From Anastrepha obliqua (taxonomy: Eukaryota > Arthropoda > Insecta > Diptera > Tephritidae): 64,000 nucleotides of DNA. The notes beneath the pieces are model-generated. The model was not told where the DNA came from. It did no database searches and saw nothing but the letters and a program-made list of their open reading frames with translations. A program made the position numbers and the translations under genes. Each line of letters opens with the position of its first letter. The stretch's first letter is position 1. This document shows, one piece after another, positions 1-9,737 of this stretch. The stretch covers positions 66,110,501-66,174,500 of the forward strand of contig NC_072896.1 in the NCBI RefSeq assembly GCF_027943255.1. The letters run 5' to 3'.

Positions 1-879
1 ACTGTATATGTTTCAATCCGTTGTCTGGAGAACGAGATGGAATCATGTCAGCACCTTCATCTCGCTGTGCGCCTCTCGTCGGGCTAAGGTTGTGATATCT
101 GGGCTCTCTCTTTTTTGCTACTCCTGCGAATATAGCAGATTTAAACATGACACCCCTGGTAAATTTCATCAGTAGCTTGAACCGGTTATTAGAAATGTAA
201 TTATCCATCGTTGATCCTCATCCTCCAATCAAAAATTTCACCGTTTTTTAATCTCTGTTTGGTTCTTTTCATTCCATTTTTCCTCTATATGGCATCACAA
301 TGGACGATTTTTTTATTCTTTGTCTAAGTAGCCCCTCGCGTGGACAGCCATTTATCCTATTCTATTGCAAAGAGAGCCTTTATAGTTACTTTTCAAGTAG
401 GCAAGTTCCCATAAAGGCTCTCTCACTCTGACATCTCCTTTAAATCTTTTTAATGAATTTATTGATACCCTTCAGCATCTTACAGCCAAAGCTAATCAGC
501 TGGCTACTGCATTACCAAGCACAAAGAAGTGAAAACAAGCTTAGAAAAGGAGAATCGTTATGATTGTATGATCATCTCACAGATCGACAATTACTTAATT
601 GGTAAAATCAGATCGAAGTAAGCACTGAGAAACAATAGGTGAGCACAGACAGGTAAAGATGGTTAGGCATTCGTTCGCCAGAGACGACAGTAAATATTTA
701 GGTAGAGCTGATATTAACTTTCTCATTGGCTACCGAATCGGCCACAATCGTTTTCGTTTTCATATGTACCGGTTAGGTACTGGTGATTTTTTAAGAGCTA
801 TAGGAAAGTTTTTCAAAAAAACACACGTAACATTCAGAAAAATACATGAAATTTTTATTTGAATCGATAGTACAGTCCA
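1..879. other. Non-coding stretch, no gene recognised
   Basis: No coding signal I can support. The only structure noticed is a 13-bp perfect inverted repeat (AGAGAGCCTTTAT at 371-383, its complement at 411-423) with a 27-nt loop. An open frame at 659-862 has no recognisable motif and is probably chance. Confidence 0.5.
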
Positions 880-1785
880 TATAATTTAATGTTTGAAGGC
901 ACCGTCTTGTTGAAACAACATGTCATGCAAGTCAAGCTCTTGCATTTTGGGCAAAAAAAGTTGGATATCATTTCACTGGAGTGCTCACCATTCACAGTAA
1001 CGTTACGATTCGCTGCATCTTTGAAGAAGTACGGTCCAATGATACCTCCAGCCCATAAACCGCACCAAACTGTGACCTTTTCTGGATACATTGGTAGCTC
1101 TTGCAATTCTTCTTCACTTTGCTGATCTTCACTCCAAACTCGACAATTCTGCTTATTAACGTACCCATTGATCCAAAAACGAGCTTCGTCGCTGAACACA
1201 ATTTTTCGATAAAAAAGTGGATATTCGGCCAACTTTCCAAGAGCCCATTCACCAAAAATTCTGCGTTGCGGTAGGTCGTTCGGCTTCAATTCTTGCACCA
1301 GCTGTATTTTGAAAGGCCTAAATCACACCTAACTCCTTTCGCCAAATTTTCCACGTTGTTGAGTAACAGAGGCCCAATTGCTTCGAACGACGACTAATCA
1401 ATAATTGATGGTCATCATTAACACTGGCCGATACAGCGGCGATATTTTCTTCAGTTCGCACTCTACGTAAGTGTGTTGGTGGTTTGATGTCCAATAATGT
1501 AAATTTTGTTCTAAATGTAGTCACAATAGCTCGAATAGCCGCTTCAGTGGGCCGATTAAACTGACCATAAAATGGAGGAAGTGCGCGAAAAACTTTCTTA
1601 ACAGAACACGCTTTTTATAATAAAATTCAATGATTTGTTAGCGTTGTTCGTTTGTAAGACGATTCATGGTTAAATTATAGACCAAACTGAAGATGTTTGA
1701 CGGTGAAACAAAACACGAAACGTGCATAAGCTGTTCAAACCAACTGTTTAAAAAGATAATAGCTAAAACACCACGCGTTATATGT
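880..1785 (-). pseudogene. Tc1-like transposase pseudogene (DUF4817 + DDE), copy 1
   Basis: Read on the minus strand from an ATG at 1667. The N-terminus is a helix-turn-helix of the DUF4817 type (MNRLTNEQR, then a stop). It is followed, after frameshifts, by the DDE catalytic half in one open frame (1298 down to 855). Visible motifs are VFSDEARFW with the first catalytic D, the WCGLWAGGIIGPYFF core, and FQQDG with the second D, now in another frame near 930. The third acidic residue and the 3' end are missing. Families of this kind cut and paste DNA at TA sites. A second copy at 58904-59475 is closely similar along the shared part, including the 5' flank up to about 1785, which fixes the 5' end of the element. 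Many frameshifts make it inactive. Confidence 0.88.
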
Positions 1786-1789
1786 CTGT

Positions 1790-2230
1790 TGAATCAGATT
1801 ATCAACTCCGTCTTAAGATATTGCAACACATATATGTATTGCAACGTTTCAACTTCTATATAGTCTAACTCTTAAGTGTTAATAATTTTCCTATCGAAAA
1901 TCTCTAAGCATTTATTCGGGACGTACCACTGAATACAAAAGAACTTTTTCACGTCACGTCTCCCTTTCTTCTGCTTCAACCTATTTTGTATCTTGGTATC
2001 AATCAACAGAAAAGTTTACTCCGAAATTGGGATGGACTATACGAAAAATACCAAGTAATCGCAATTAGCTCGATGGAAAGGTAAATGAATGTGGAATTGG
2101 ACGTATCAGGTTATGTAACAAACTGTAAACATTTTCAGTTATCTTTGGACGATAAAATCTGAGTAGTTTCGTAGATATAATTATCCTTATGCGAATGGTT
2201 TCAAATAGTTTCTGACTAATCTTTCATTAC
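1790..2230. other. Intergenic stretch with arm of a large inverted repeat
   Basis: No gene. Positions 1825-1947 are the reverse complement, with some mismatches, of 4746-4862. The rest shows nothing I recognise. Confidence 0.55.
1825..1947 (-). repeat. Left arm of inverted repeat pair flanking SINE and Transib
   Basis: Shared landmarks in inverted orientation are the GTTGAAAC / ATTGCAACACATAT block, ACACTTAAGAGTTAGACTAT, and TATTCAGTGGTACGTCCC. The partner is 4746-4862. The two could be two copies of one dispersed repeat or the ends of a larger element. Confidence 0.7.
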
Positions 2231-2630
2231 CGCGGCCGCCGCACATACCGGTATTTTGATAATCTAGGCGGCCAAAACTATTTTAACGTTTTTTATAGTC
2301 TTAAATACTTTTATTCATCATCATTCAGGCAATGGACTTTTTTTATTGAACTATTATATTATTAACCCTTAAATGACCGTGGTATCTTTAAAGATACAAC
2401 CATTTTGTACTAGAATAAATAGAAAATGAATTTTTTTTTGGGTATTTATAGGTTAAATTATATAAAATAGTTATCATTATTAATGTTTCAATCATTTATT
2501 ATCAAATGCCAAGTTTCACAGAAGGTTTCAAATAAAATAAATTATTTGAACCAAAAAAAAATATTTAATTCAATAAATAATCTTACGTCAATAAGAACTA
2601 AAGCAAAATGAAACAAATTAAAGGAAAAAA

Positions 2631-3056
2631 TTACAAATTTTCATTATCTGATGAATCAGATTCGTTTGGTTGGGCCGGAATGAGTAAACTTAACGTCTCC
2701 GGTAAATATGATTTTAATTTTCCTCTTTTCACATTTCTAGTGCTGCTAAATAAAGGGTCTGAACTTAAAAAATGTCGATTAAAAATGTCTCTATTGCAGT
2801 TTTCTCGGGAAAATTTTCTTGCGAAGTCTTGGCGGTAAGTTCTAAAATATTTATTCCTTGCTTCTGCAGCTTCCTCCGAAAGTTGCCCTATAGGCACCAA
2901 TGCATTTTTTATGATTAATGCACCATGCACAAGTATTTTGTGCATTGTCGGTGTCATCGGCTGCCATGGGTATAATTCAACGTACATCTGAGCTGTGTCA
3001 AATTCATATTTATCATACTTCTCCGAGTCCACTTTATGCCTCACATGAAATTGTCT
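2631..3056 (-). pseudogene. Transib transposase, C-terminal RAG1-like core
   Basis: An open segment of about 137 codons. Its order of conserved residues matches the C-terminal catalytic part of RAG1 and Transib: ELYPWQPMTPTMHKILVHG, a hydrophobic helix, then LSEEAAEARNKYFRTYR and a basic stretch ending in SSDP. By alignment from memory, the E in EARNK (codon at 2862-2864) matches the third catalytic acid of RAG1 (E962). The two catalytic aspartates lie in the deleted middle. Just upstream, FHVRHKVDSEKYDKYEFDTAQMY also fits the family. Cleavage needs all three acids, so this copy cannot act. Confidence 0.85.
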
Positions 3057-3600
3057 CCAATATGACTTTTAACCGATAAATGAGATCATAGTTGATTCCG
3101 GTTATTTCAGCAGCCAACATTGGATCTTCGAATGTCTTTGAATGTCTTTTAATACTCTCTCATCCACTCTCTTTCCACTTTTGATTAACTCTACTGAAGC
3201 AGCATGCAGAATCAAGTATTTTTCCTTTACTGTAGATCTGAGTTCTGCAGTTTTGCGTCTTTTAGATCTTTCACCTGAGTCACTGAAATGTTTCTGAGGA
3301 CGGCCACATCGTTTCGGTATTGCTGCAACAGTTAATTCAAAACCTCCTTCCAACCAAGACTTGTACTTTGCTAGGAAAACATATTCCTTTTTTATGCACT
3401 TGTAGCCACTTTTTCTTGATTTGTGATTTGTGAATAATTGTGCTTAAGAGCTGATATCTGTTCGTCAGAGTATTTTTCACTTGACAATAGCTCCTGTTGT
3501 AAAGAGTTTAATTTTTCGTCCAAATTTGGTAAATTCTGAGCTTGCATGCGGTCAAATAGGTATTTTCGAGTCACAATTCGAACCCCTGAAGTGCTTTGAG
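3057..3600 (-). pseudogene. Transib transposase, N-terminal fragments
   Basis: Two open pieces on the same strand as the C-terminal core. At 3102-3353 there is a basic block CGRPQKHFSDSGERSKRRKT, typical in my memory of the N-terminal part of Transib proteins, followed by LKDIQRHSK. At 3392-3574 there is a helical segment (LDEKLNSLQQELL) without a motif I can name. They are joined to the C-terminal piece by a frameshift and a large internal deletion near 3050. The segment from 3600 to 4170 has a further short open frame (3885-4073) but nothing I recognise. Confidence 0.65.
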
Positions 3601-4446
3601 AACCTTAAACAAACCAAAAAATAACAAGTATAGAAAACGCTTTTAAAAAAAACTGTTCCATGAAATTTTTGAAATTCCACAATTAATTAATCTGCGGTTT
3701 TCCGCGGCTAATTCTACTTTATTCTACATCTCAAAGCATATGTACACAATCTGAAACAAAAATTCAAGCTTGGACGGACTTGGAAGTATAACTTTCAGCT
3801 TAACAAATAAAAAAAATATGTGTAAAAAATGCACTATTTCTCCTTGTACGGAATCCAATAAATTACGTTATTAATGAACAAAATCTATAAAATATTTATT
3901 AAATTTGGAAAAAGCATACCTGAAGCTTCTATTTCCATCATTAAAACGAGACATATAACTTTAATTAAGTTAACTTTACTTTTTTGAAGATTTGTTGCTT
4001 GCCGAACGCCGAGCGAGATATGTGTAGTGTGATAAGCAATGAACTTTTGACTGCCAATACGGCGGTAGCACACGCGTCAAAAAAGCGCGAGAGGGGGTGG
4101 AGTGAATACTCTATTGTCTATTTTATTCATTATTAAAATGAATTAATGCATTTTACAAAATTGACTTTTGGCCGCCTAGATTATCAAAATACCGGTAGGT
4201 GCGCCGTAGCCGAATGGATTGGTGCGTGCCTACCATTCGCAATTCACAGAGATAACGTCGGTTCGAATCTCGGTGAAACACCAAAATTAAGACAAACATT
4301 TTTCTAATAGCGGTCGCCCCTCGCCAGGCAATGGCAAACCTCCGAGTGTATTTCTGCCATGAAAAAGCTCCTCATAAAAAATACCTACCGTTCGGAGTCG
4401 GCTTGAAACTGCAGTTCCCACCATTTGTGGAACAACATCAACACGC

Positions 4447-4680
4447 AAGTTAAATGTATCAGCCTTAGAACAAGACTGATTTATTCAAAATATAAAAAAT
4501 CTTATCTCACTTAAGTTAAGTGGGGAGAAAGTTTGGAGTTGTTGGAAGTAGAGTGGGGAAGTGTGGAAATATGAGAGAATGTGGTGTATGAGTGTGGGAG
4601 GTTGGGAATGTGGAAGTTGGGGAGAATGAGAATATGTTGTAACAGTAATATATATAAAAAGAAAAGAGAAAATATATATA
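4447..4680 (+). repeat. 234-bp insert in SINE with cytosine-free tract
   Basis: The insert interrupts the SINE body between ACACGC (4441-4446) and ACTCGC (4681-4686), a possible imperfect 6-bp target duplication. From 4511 to 4642 the plus strand has no C at all in 132 bases. It is made of degenerate GTGGGRAG and GGAAGT units. No coding signal or terminal inverted repeat was found. Confidence 0.6.
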
Positions 4681-4745
4681 ACTCGCACACCACAAATAAG
4701 AGGAGGAGCTCGGCAATTAACATACATATACATACACATATATAT

Positions 4746-4862
4746 TCTTTTTTATTCAGTGGTACGTCCCAAATAAATGCTTAGCGATCTTTGATTGGCA
4801 AATTCCTAACACTTAAGAGTTAGACTATAAAGAAGTTGAAACATTGCAACACATATCTGTGT
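4746..4862 (+). repeat. Right arm of inverted repeat pair
   Basis: Inverted counterpart of 1825-1947. It starts directly after the TA-rich SINE tail, with TATTCAGTGGTACGTCCC, and ends with ATTGCAACACATAT. Confidence 0.7.
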
Positions 4863-5240
4863 GTGTATATATATATGTAATATATATAATCCGACTTTTC
4901 TCATTGGTCATAATGGGACTGAGGAACATACTGAAATTTTTTTTCTATGCCATTATTTTGGGCCTCGCAACTGGCTTCAAAAAATACAATAGTTGCAAAG
5001 AACTATTATTGAAGCGAAATTCGTATTTTATATTACCGTGCGGTATAATTTTTCCATAGGAAGAAGGACTCAATAAAACCTCAAAATGGAAAAACTTCCG
5101 AATTTTTTACTTTACGTCATTAAATTAAACAAAAAACCTCACAGACTTATTTCATGAAATTTAATATTTTGTACAATATTATTTTCCTTTTTAGTATATT
5201 TCTGCGGTTAGAATCACATAATTTAGATCTATAGACTGGC
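4863..5240. other. Non-coding stretch
   Basis: Begins with a (TA)n run. An open frame at 4844-5059 has no recognisable motif. No gene supported. Confidence 0.5.
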
Positions 5241-5246
5241 AAAATA

Positions 5247-5560
5247 TTAGTTTGGGGAAAAAGAAACCCATTATTTTTATTTTTTATTTTGCGCGAATGC
5301 TACGATTACTAACATGCCGGTCACCTCCGATTATTTCTGTGATTTTGTCGACATTTTCTTTAAACCGACTCTTTCTCGAAACCAAAATTGCACCTAATTA
5401 GCTGTTACAGTATCGGCACCTAAAATACTATTCACAATTTCAGCGGTCTGGCTTGCATTTTCGCCTTTATCAAATAAAAACTGTAAAATGTACGGAATTT
5501 TCTCTTAGTTCACTTCCATTTTTAACACCCTGTAACTGACAACTGAATGAAGAAAAAAAG
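5247..5560 (-). pseudogene. Mariner transposase N-terminal stub
   Basis: Minus strand, ATG at 5517-5519. Despite three stops it reads as a mariner N-terminus: EKIPYILQFLFDKGENASQ, then ADTVTAN, VQFWFR and GDRHVSNRSI. This is the first helix-turn-helix of DD34D mariners related to the SETMAR type. The coding part is then joined to what looks like the 3' end of the element (TTAGTTTGGGGAAAAAG at 5247), so the catalytic domain is deleted. The other end probably lies near 5590, where Helitron sequence begins. No activity is possible. Confidence 0.72.
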
Positions 5561-5599
5561 TTTTTGTGTGAAATGTCACTTTGACAACCACCATAAACT

Positions 5600-7018
5600 T
5601 TAAATTTTGCCCCCTCGACGATGCTCAAAAACTACTGGACCGATCATCATAAAAATTGGTATATATATATGTATTTTTCCACGGAGAAGACTTGTAGAAT
5701 ATGATCATAGATATGACTCGCCACCAGGTGGCGCTGTAGAATAGCAACTTCTGCCCCGTTCAACCGATTATCATGAAAATCAGTATGACCATGTATTTTT
5801 ACAATGTCTCACAAGAAAGCATTGGAAGCGCTTGTTCGTACACTGCGAGATTTGAGAGAAAACAGACGGATATTCGATGGCGCACTCATTTTATTGCCTG
5901 GTGATTTTCGACAAACACGGCCCATTATTCCACGTTCAACACCCGCTGTTCTGTGGCGTCATTTACAGAAATTGACTTTGAAAACTAACGTGCGTGTAAA
6001 TACAATGGGCTCTTTAGCCTGAGTGTTTTAGGAGCCACCAAATCTCCTGGTGCTCCTTGGCTCGACCTTTTCAACATGCGTGTACAACTACAACGGGATG
6101 CATCGGCTGGAAATTTTGCAAAACAATTATTGGATATTGGAAATGGTCGAATGGAAATTGATGAATCTACACAAAGTATCACCCTGCCAGCAAACTTCTG
6201 TAAGATCACAGAAAGCATCGACGAATTGGTGCAAAAAGTTTTCCCAAACATTGCACAAAACTACAAAAACCATCAGTGGCTCAGTACGCGTCCTATTTAA
6301 GCAGCCAAAAAGATCGATGTCAATACCATCAACCTCACCATTCAGCATGGAATACTCAGTGAAACGACAACATATAAGTCCATCCAACTGACTTCTCGAA
6401 GTCGCTTGATTTGCCAGGCATGCCGCCGCACATTCTTACATTGAATATTAGCATACCCATCATTCTTCTTCGAAACATAAATCCACCACGACTTTGCAAC
6501 GGAACCAGACTCTCAGTCAAGAAAATGATAAACACTGTTATCGAGGCATCAATTTTGAGTGGAAAATTCAAAGGTGAAGACGTACTGTTGCCACGTACCC
6601 CAATGATCCCGACAGATATGCCATTCGAACTCAAACGTTTACAGTTTCCGGTGGGACTCGCTTTCGCAATGACTATTAGCAAAGCATAAGGACAATCTTT
6701 GCAAGTGTGTGGGTTAAATTTGGAGAATCCATGCTTCTCACATGGACAGCTCTATGTAGCTAGCTCACATGTCGAAATACCTTCTGATTTATTCGTCTAC
6801 GCACCAGATGGAAAAACAAGAAATATTGTGTATCCCACAGTACTTCAATAAACACCGAATTAAAACTAAACTTTGCAATGTCACAATTTTTTCGAAATAA
6901 ACAAAATCAATAAAATGGTTTAGAATGAATTGAATATTTGTGTACTGATTTTTTTTTAAGTTATTTTTCTTAAATTTAATTTAGTTGTTGGCGTAGCAAC
7001 ACGCGCCGGGTAATGCTG
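5600..7018 (+). mobile_element. Helitron 3' portion
   Basis: The segment holds a Pif1-type helicase end and a plausible Helitron 3' terminus. Near the end are a short hairpin (GTTGGCGTAGCAAC at 6986-6999, GGCG pairing with CGCC) and a GCCGGGTAATGCTGTT terminus, resembling the hairpin plus CTRR ending of Helitrons, although CTRR itself is not exact. The upstream block CGCCACCAGGTGGCGCTGTAGAATAGC at 5720-5745 is a repeat I associate with insect Helitrons. The Rep part and 5' end are absent. Confidence 0.7.
5804..6851 (+). pseudogene. Helitron Pif1-like helicase C-terminal pseudogene
   Basis: The C-terminal third of a Pif1/RecD-type helicase as found in Helitron Rep-Hel proteins, which unwind DNA during rolling-circle transposition. 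Visible motifs in order are LLPGDFRQTRPII (helicase motif III), MRVQLQRD with LLDIGNG, a GTRLSVKKM stretch after NPPRLCNG, FPVGLAFAMTISKA followed by a stop at 6687-6689 and then GQSL (motif VI region, Q probably lost to the stop), and HGQLYVASS near the end. Frames change near 6020, 6050, 6300 and 6400. The N-terminal Walker A part is missing. Confidence 0.88.
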
Positions 7019-7678
7019 TTAAGATATAAAAAGAAAATAAAAGCAGAAGTCAGTTAAAAAATTTGTTTACAATTTCGATTATTGAAATAGATCTATGGAA
7101 ATAGAAATAAAATGCTAGTCAATAATTTTTAAGCGGGTAAAAGGCGGGAATAGCCAGAATAAGCTTTGGCAATGATTGAAAAAACTAATAAAAGCTTTTG
7201 ATGCATTTGAAAAAATATGTCACTTGGGAACGCATTTGCTGCATCATTTTGTATGAGAAAATGCGAGATTTGGCTTCACATTTAAATTGTCTGTCGCAAA
7301 TGGCGCCTTCGAATTTAAGTGTATTATGTAAGTGACTTTTTTGCATTGCACTTTATAGCGTTGTCGAAGCCCAAGATTTTCTTTGTGAAAAAAAGAGTTC
7401 AAATGAATAGTAGTAGAAGAAGAAGAGACTCCCTAACTTGAAGACGAAGGCGAAATTTGTGGCACTAACTGAAAGTGAACTGAAGATTTGACTGAGTTGG
7501 ATGACTCCGACGGCATTGCTGTTGCAAGCAATTATCACGAAATAAGATAAATTTAAAAGAAATCATTTTAGTACGAATTACAAACAACACATTGATTCAT
7601 AGGTACACATGTACAAGCAAGGTGCTTTCCAAAGTAAGTAATACTTTTAAGTAATAATAAGGTCGTATATTGACAACA
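7019..7678. other. Non-coding stretch
   Basis: AT-rich with no coding or repeat signal recognised between the Helitron end and the next SINE. Confidence 0.5.
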
Positions 7679-7862
7679 GGCGGCCGCCTTAGCCGAATAG
7701 GTTGGTGCGTGACTACAATTCGGAATTCAAAGAGAACGTATGTTCGAATCTCGGTGAAAACACCACAATGAAGAAAAAAACTTTTTTAATAGCGGTCGCC
7801 TATCGGCAGGCAATGGCAAACCTCCTCGTGTATTTCTGACAATTAAAAGCAGCTCAAAGACG
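7679..7862 (+). repeat. tRNA-derived SINE, 3' truncated
   Basis: Starts GGCGGCCGCCTTAGCCGAATA, with box A, then GTTCGAATCTCGGTGAAA (box B) and TAATAGCGGTCGCC. It loses similarity after GTATTTCTGACA, so the last 130 bp of the family are absent or diverged. Confidence 0.85.
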
Positions 7863-8460
7863 GATTCATGTCATTTGAAATAATAGAAGAAGGTAAATAA
7901 CTCTTCTTCTTGAGGTGGCATTTTTTTATAACCGCTAAAAAATGCAATAAAGTGGTTAGTAAAACTTTTACTAAAGCATTTGAATTGATGTCATACGTTT
8001 ATGAGAGTTTGTCAGCAGCATACACGATTTATAAATAATGGGGGGAACATAATTGATGAGCAACGTACTGAACAATCAATCAAAGTTGGTCAAATTAGTC
8101 AAAGTTGTTGATCATCGCAGAACTCATCTAAACTGTAAACTAAAATATTTGCCAAAATTTGGATTGAAGGGTCTTGCAATTTAAAATATATCGCATTCTT
8201 AACAAAGCACGATTTTACCTTTTCTTTTTCATTTGCCGCTGAAAGAAAACATAGAAGCCATCTCGAAGGTTTGTTCTGATATTCTGAAGGGTATCCGGTT
8301 GACGAGGTTATATGATTCGGCACGGTTTTGAACATTACAAATCGCTACATTGAGACGGAGTACATAGTGCATTGAATAAAATAAATTGAGTCTAAGTTTT
8401 TACTGCTGAGCGATTCTATATCAATTCCGTCAAAAATGAGTCTGTTTTTAACTTCGAGGA
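7863..8460. other. Non-coding stretch
   Basis: No recognised feature between the SINE and the mariner. Short open frames on the minus strand carry no motif. Confidence 0.5.
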
Positions 8461-8462
8461 TA

Positions 8463-9735
8463 CGAGGGGTGCCTTTATATGTCGGGATTTGGCAACCCTG
8501 GTGTTGCAATCTGGCAACTGACAGCTGTATCGCAAAGTTTGACATTTTTTGGCTTTTACGTACTCAGAATGTTTTGAAATACCAGCGCTATTTGTGTTGT
8601 TTACAGTAACTTAAAAGACTCATCTCGGTCCAAAAATGGAATTAAATCGTGAACATTTTCGTGCGACTATTTTTTACAACTTCCGATGTGGATTAACTCA
8701 GCAACATTGCATGGATGAACTTAATTCATTTTTTGGCGATGAAGTTCCATCAAGGACCAGTGTTTATCGATGGTATGGTGAATTCAGTCGTGGTCGTAGT
8801 TCACTCCAAGACGAATTTCGTGAAGGTCGTCCAAAATCAGTTGCTGTTCCGAAAACCATTGATGCTGTGCGCGAACTGATATTGCAAAATCGTCATGTGG
8901 CCTATCGTGAGATTGAGACAATCTTCGGCGTTAGTGAGGCCAGCATACATTCAATATTGCATAAACATTTGACTGTCAAAAAAATTTGATCACGTTGGAT
9001 CCCACACAATTTGTCAATCGCTCAAAAAAAGGCTCGTGTCGACTAGTCGAAGGAAATGCTCAAAAAATACGATCGCGGAGCTTCGAAACACGTCTATGAC
9101 ATCGTGACAGGTGATGAATCATGGATTTACGCGTATGAGCCCGAAAGTAAACAGCAGTCGACTGTATGGGTGTTTCAAGATGAGCCAAATCAAACAAAAG
9201 TTGTTCGCGCACGAAGCACTTCCAAGCAAATGGTCGCCTGTTTTTTCGGAAAAACTGGACATGTCGCAACCGTACCACTAGAACAACGCAGAATAGTAAA
9301 TTCTGAGTGGTGCACAACCATTTGTTTGCCAGTTGTCTTCCAAAAAATTAGGAAAACCAATCGCCAAAGACGGATCACTCTTCACCAGGACAATGCGAGC
9401 TCTCACACACGGGCTCAAACAACTGCATTTTTTAGCACCCAAAACTTCGAATTAATGGGTCATCCACCGTATAGTCCTGACTTGGCACCGAATGACTTTT
9501 TTTTATTCCCGTACCTAAAAAACAAACTGAGAGGTCAACGTTTTTCGACACCTGAAGAAGCGGTTGCGGCATTCAGAATGCATGTTTTGGAGGTGCCTCA
9601 TTCAGAGTGGCAAAAGTGCTTCGACAATTGGTTCAAACGCATGCATAGACAATATTTTGAAAAACAATAAAATGATTTTCGATGATTAAAATTTGTTTTT
9701 GTTCTCTAGTCCCGACATATAAAAGGCACCCCTCG
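8463..9735 (+). mobile_element. Full-length mariner with TA flanks
   Basis: Terminal inverted repeats of about 29 bp begin CGAGGGGTGCC and contain TATATGTCGGGA. The left repeat lacks one T found in the right. TA is present at 8461-8462 and 9736-9737, as expected for mariner insertion. Length is 1273 bp, normal for the family. It encodes one transposase over almost its whole length. Confidence 0.95.
8636..9670 (+). pseudogene. Mariner transposase, two in-frame stops
   Basis: One continuous frame of 344 codons, the usual mariner length, with no frameshift and only two stops: TGA at 8987-8989 and TAG at 9044-9046. The N-terminal half has paired helix-turn-helix domains (LTQQHCMDELNSFFG, SVYRWYGEF, AYREIETIFGVS). 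The catalytic triad is intact as DD34D: D160 in TGDESWIY, D252 in LHQDNASSHT and D287 in SPDLAPNDFFLFP. The enzyme would cut at the inverted repeats and reinsert at TA. The 5' leader is 170 bp and the stop lies about 65 bp from the right end. As it stands it is inactive. Few changes suggest fairly recent loss. Confidence 0.95.
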
Positions 9736-9737
9736 TA

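Larger units (their letters stand above)
2242..4201 (-). mobile_element. Transib element (RAG1-like), internally deleted
   Basis: A 1960-bp DNA transposon. The terminal inverted repeats begin CACATACCGG on the left and CACCTACCGG on the right and run about 36 bp, both containing TATTTTGATAATC and GGCGGCC. The flanks are CGCCG at 2237-2241 and again at 4202-4206. Transib elements are known for 5-bp CGNCG target duplications and ends starting with CAC, like V(D)J recombination signals, so the fit is strong. The minus strand carries N- and C-terminal parts of the transposase but not the middle, so the copy is non-autonomous. It sits inside a SINE. Confidence 0.88.
2231..4746 (+). repeat. tRNA-derived SINE, split by two insertions
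   Basis: The SINE head GCGGCCGCCG at 2232-2241 is separated from its continuation TAGCCGAATGGATTGG at 4207 by the Transib element. The continuation holds tRNA-like box A (TAGCCGAATGG) and box B (GGTTCGAAT at 4260-4268), then the conserved body (TAATAGCGGTCGCC, GGCAATGGCAAACC, GTCGGCTTGAAACTG). A 234-bp insert at 4447-4680 interrupts it before the last block (CACACCACAAATA, GAGGAGCTCGG). SINEs of this type are copied by LINE enzymes from RNA polymerase III transcripts. This copy is old and not functional. Confidence 0.85.

Noticed and set aside
371..423. 13-bp hairpin considered as a microRNA precursor or terminator
   Set aside because: The stem is too short for a precursor and there is no adjacent gene; kept only as a note.
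659..862. 67-codon open frame starting MVRHSFARDDSK
   Set aside because: No motif, no codon pattern and no neighbour; length is within chance for this composition.
4202..4285. tRNA gene suggested by box A and box B
   Set aside because: The same head recurs in five SINE copies with a common body and TA tail, and a tRNA cloverleaf is not complete; it is a SINE head.
4485..4739. Overlapping minus-strand frames rich in leucine, proline and histidine
   Set aside because: They are translations of the cytosine-free repeat insert in all frames, not a protein.
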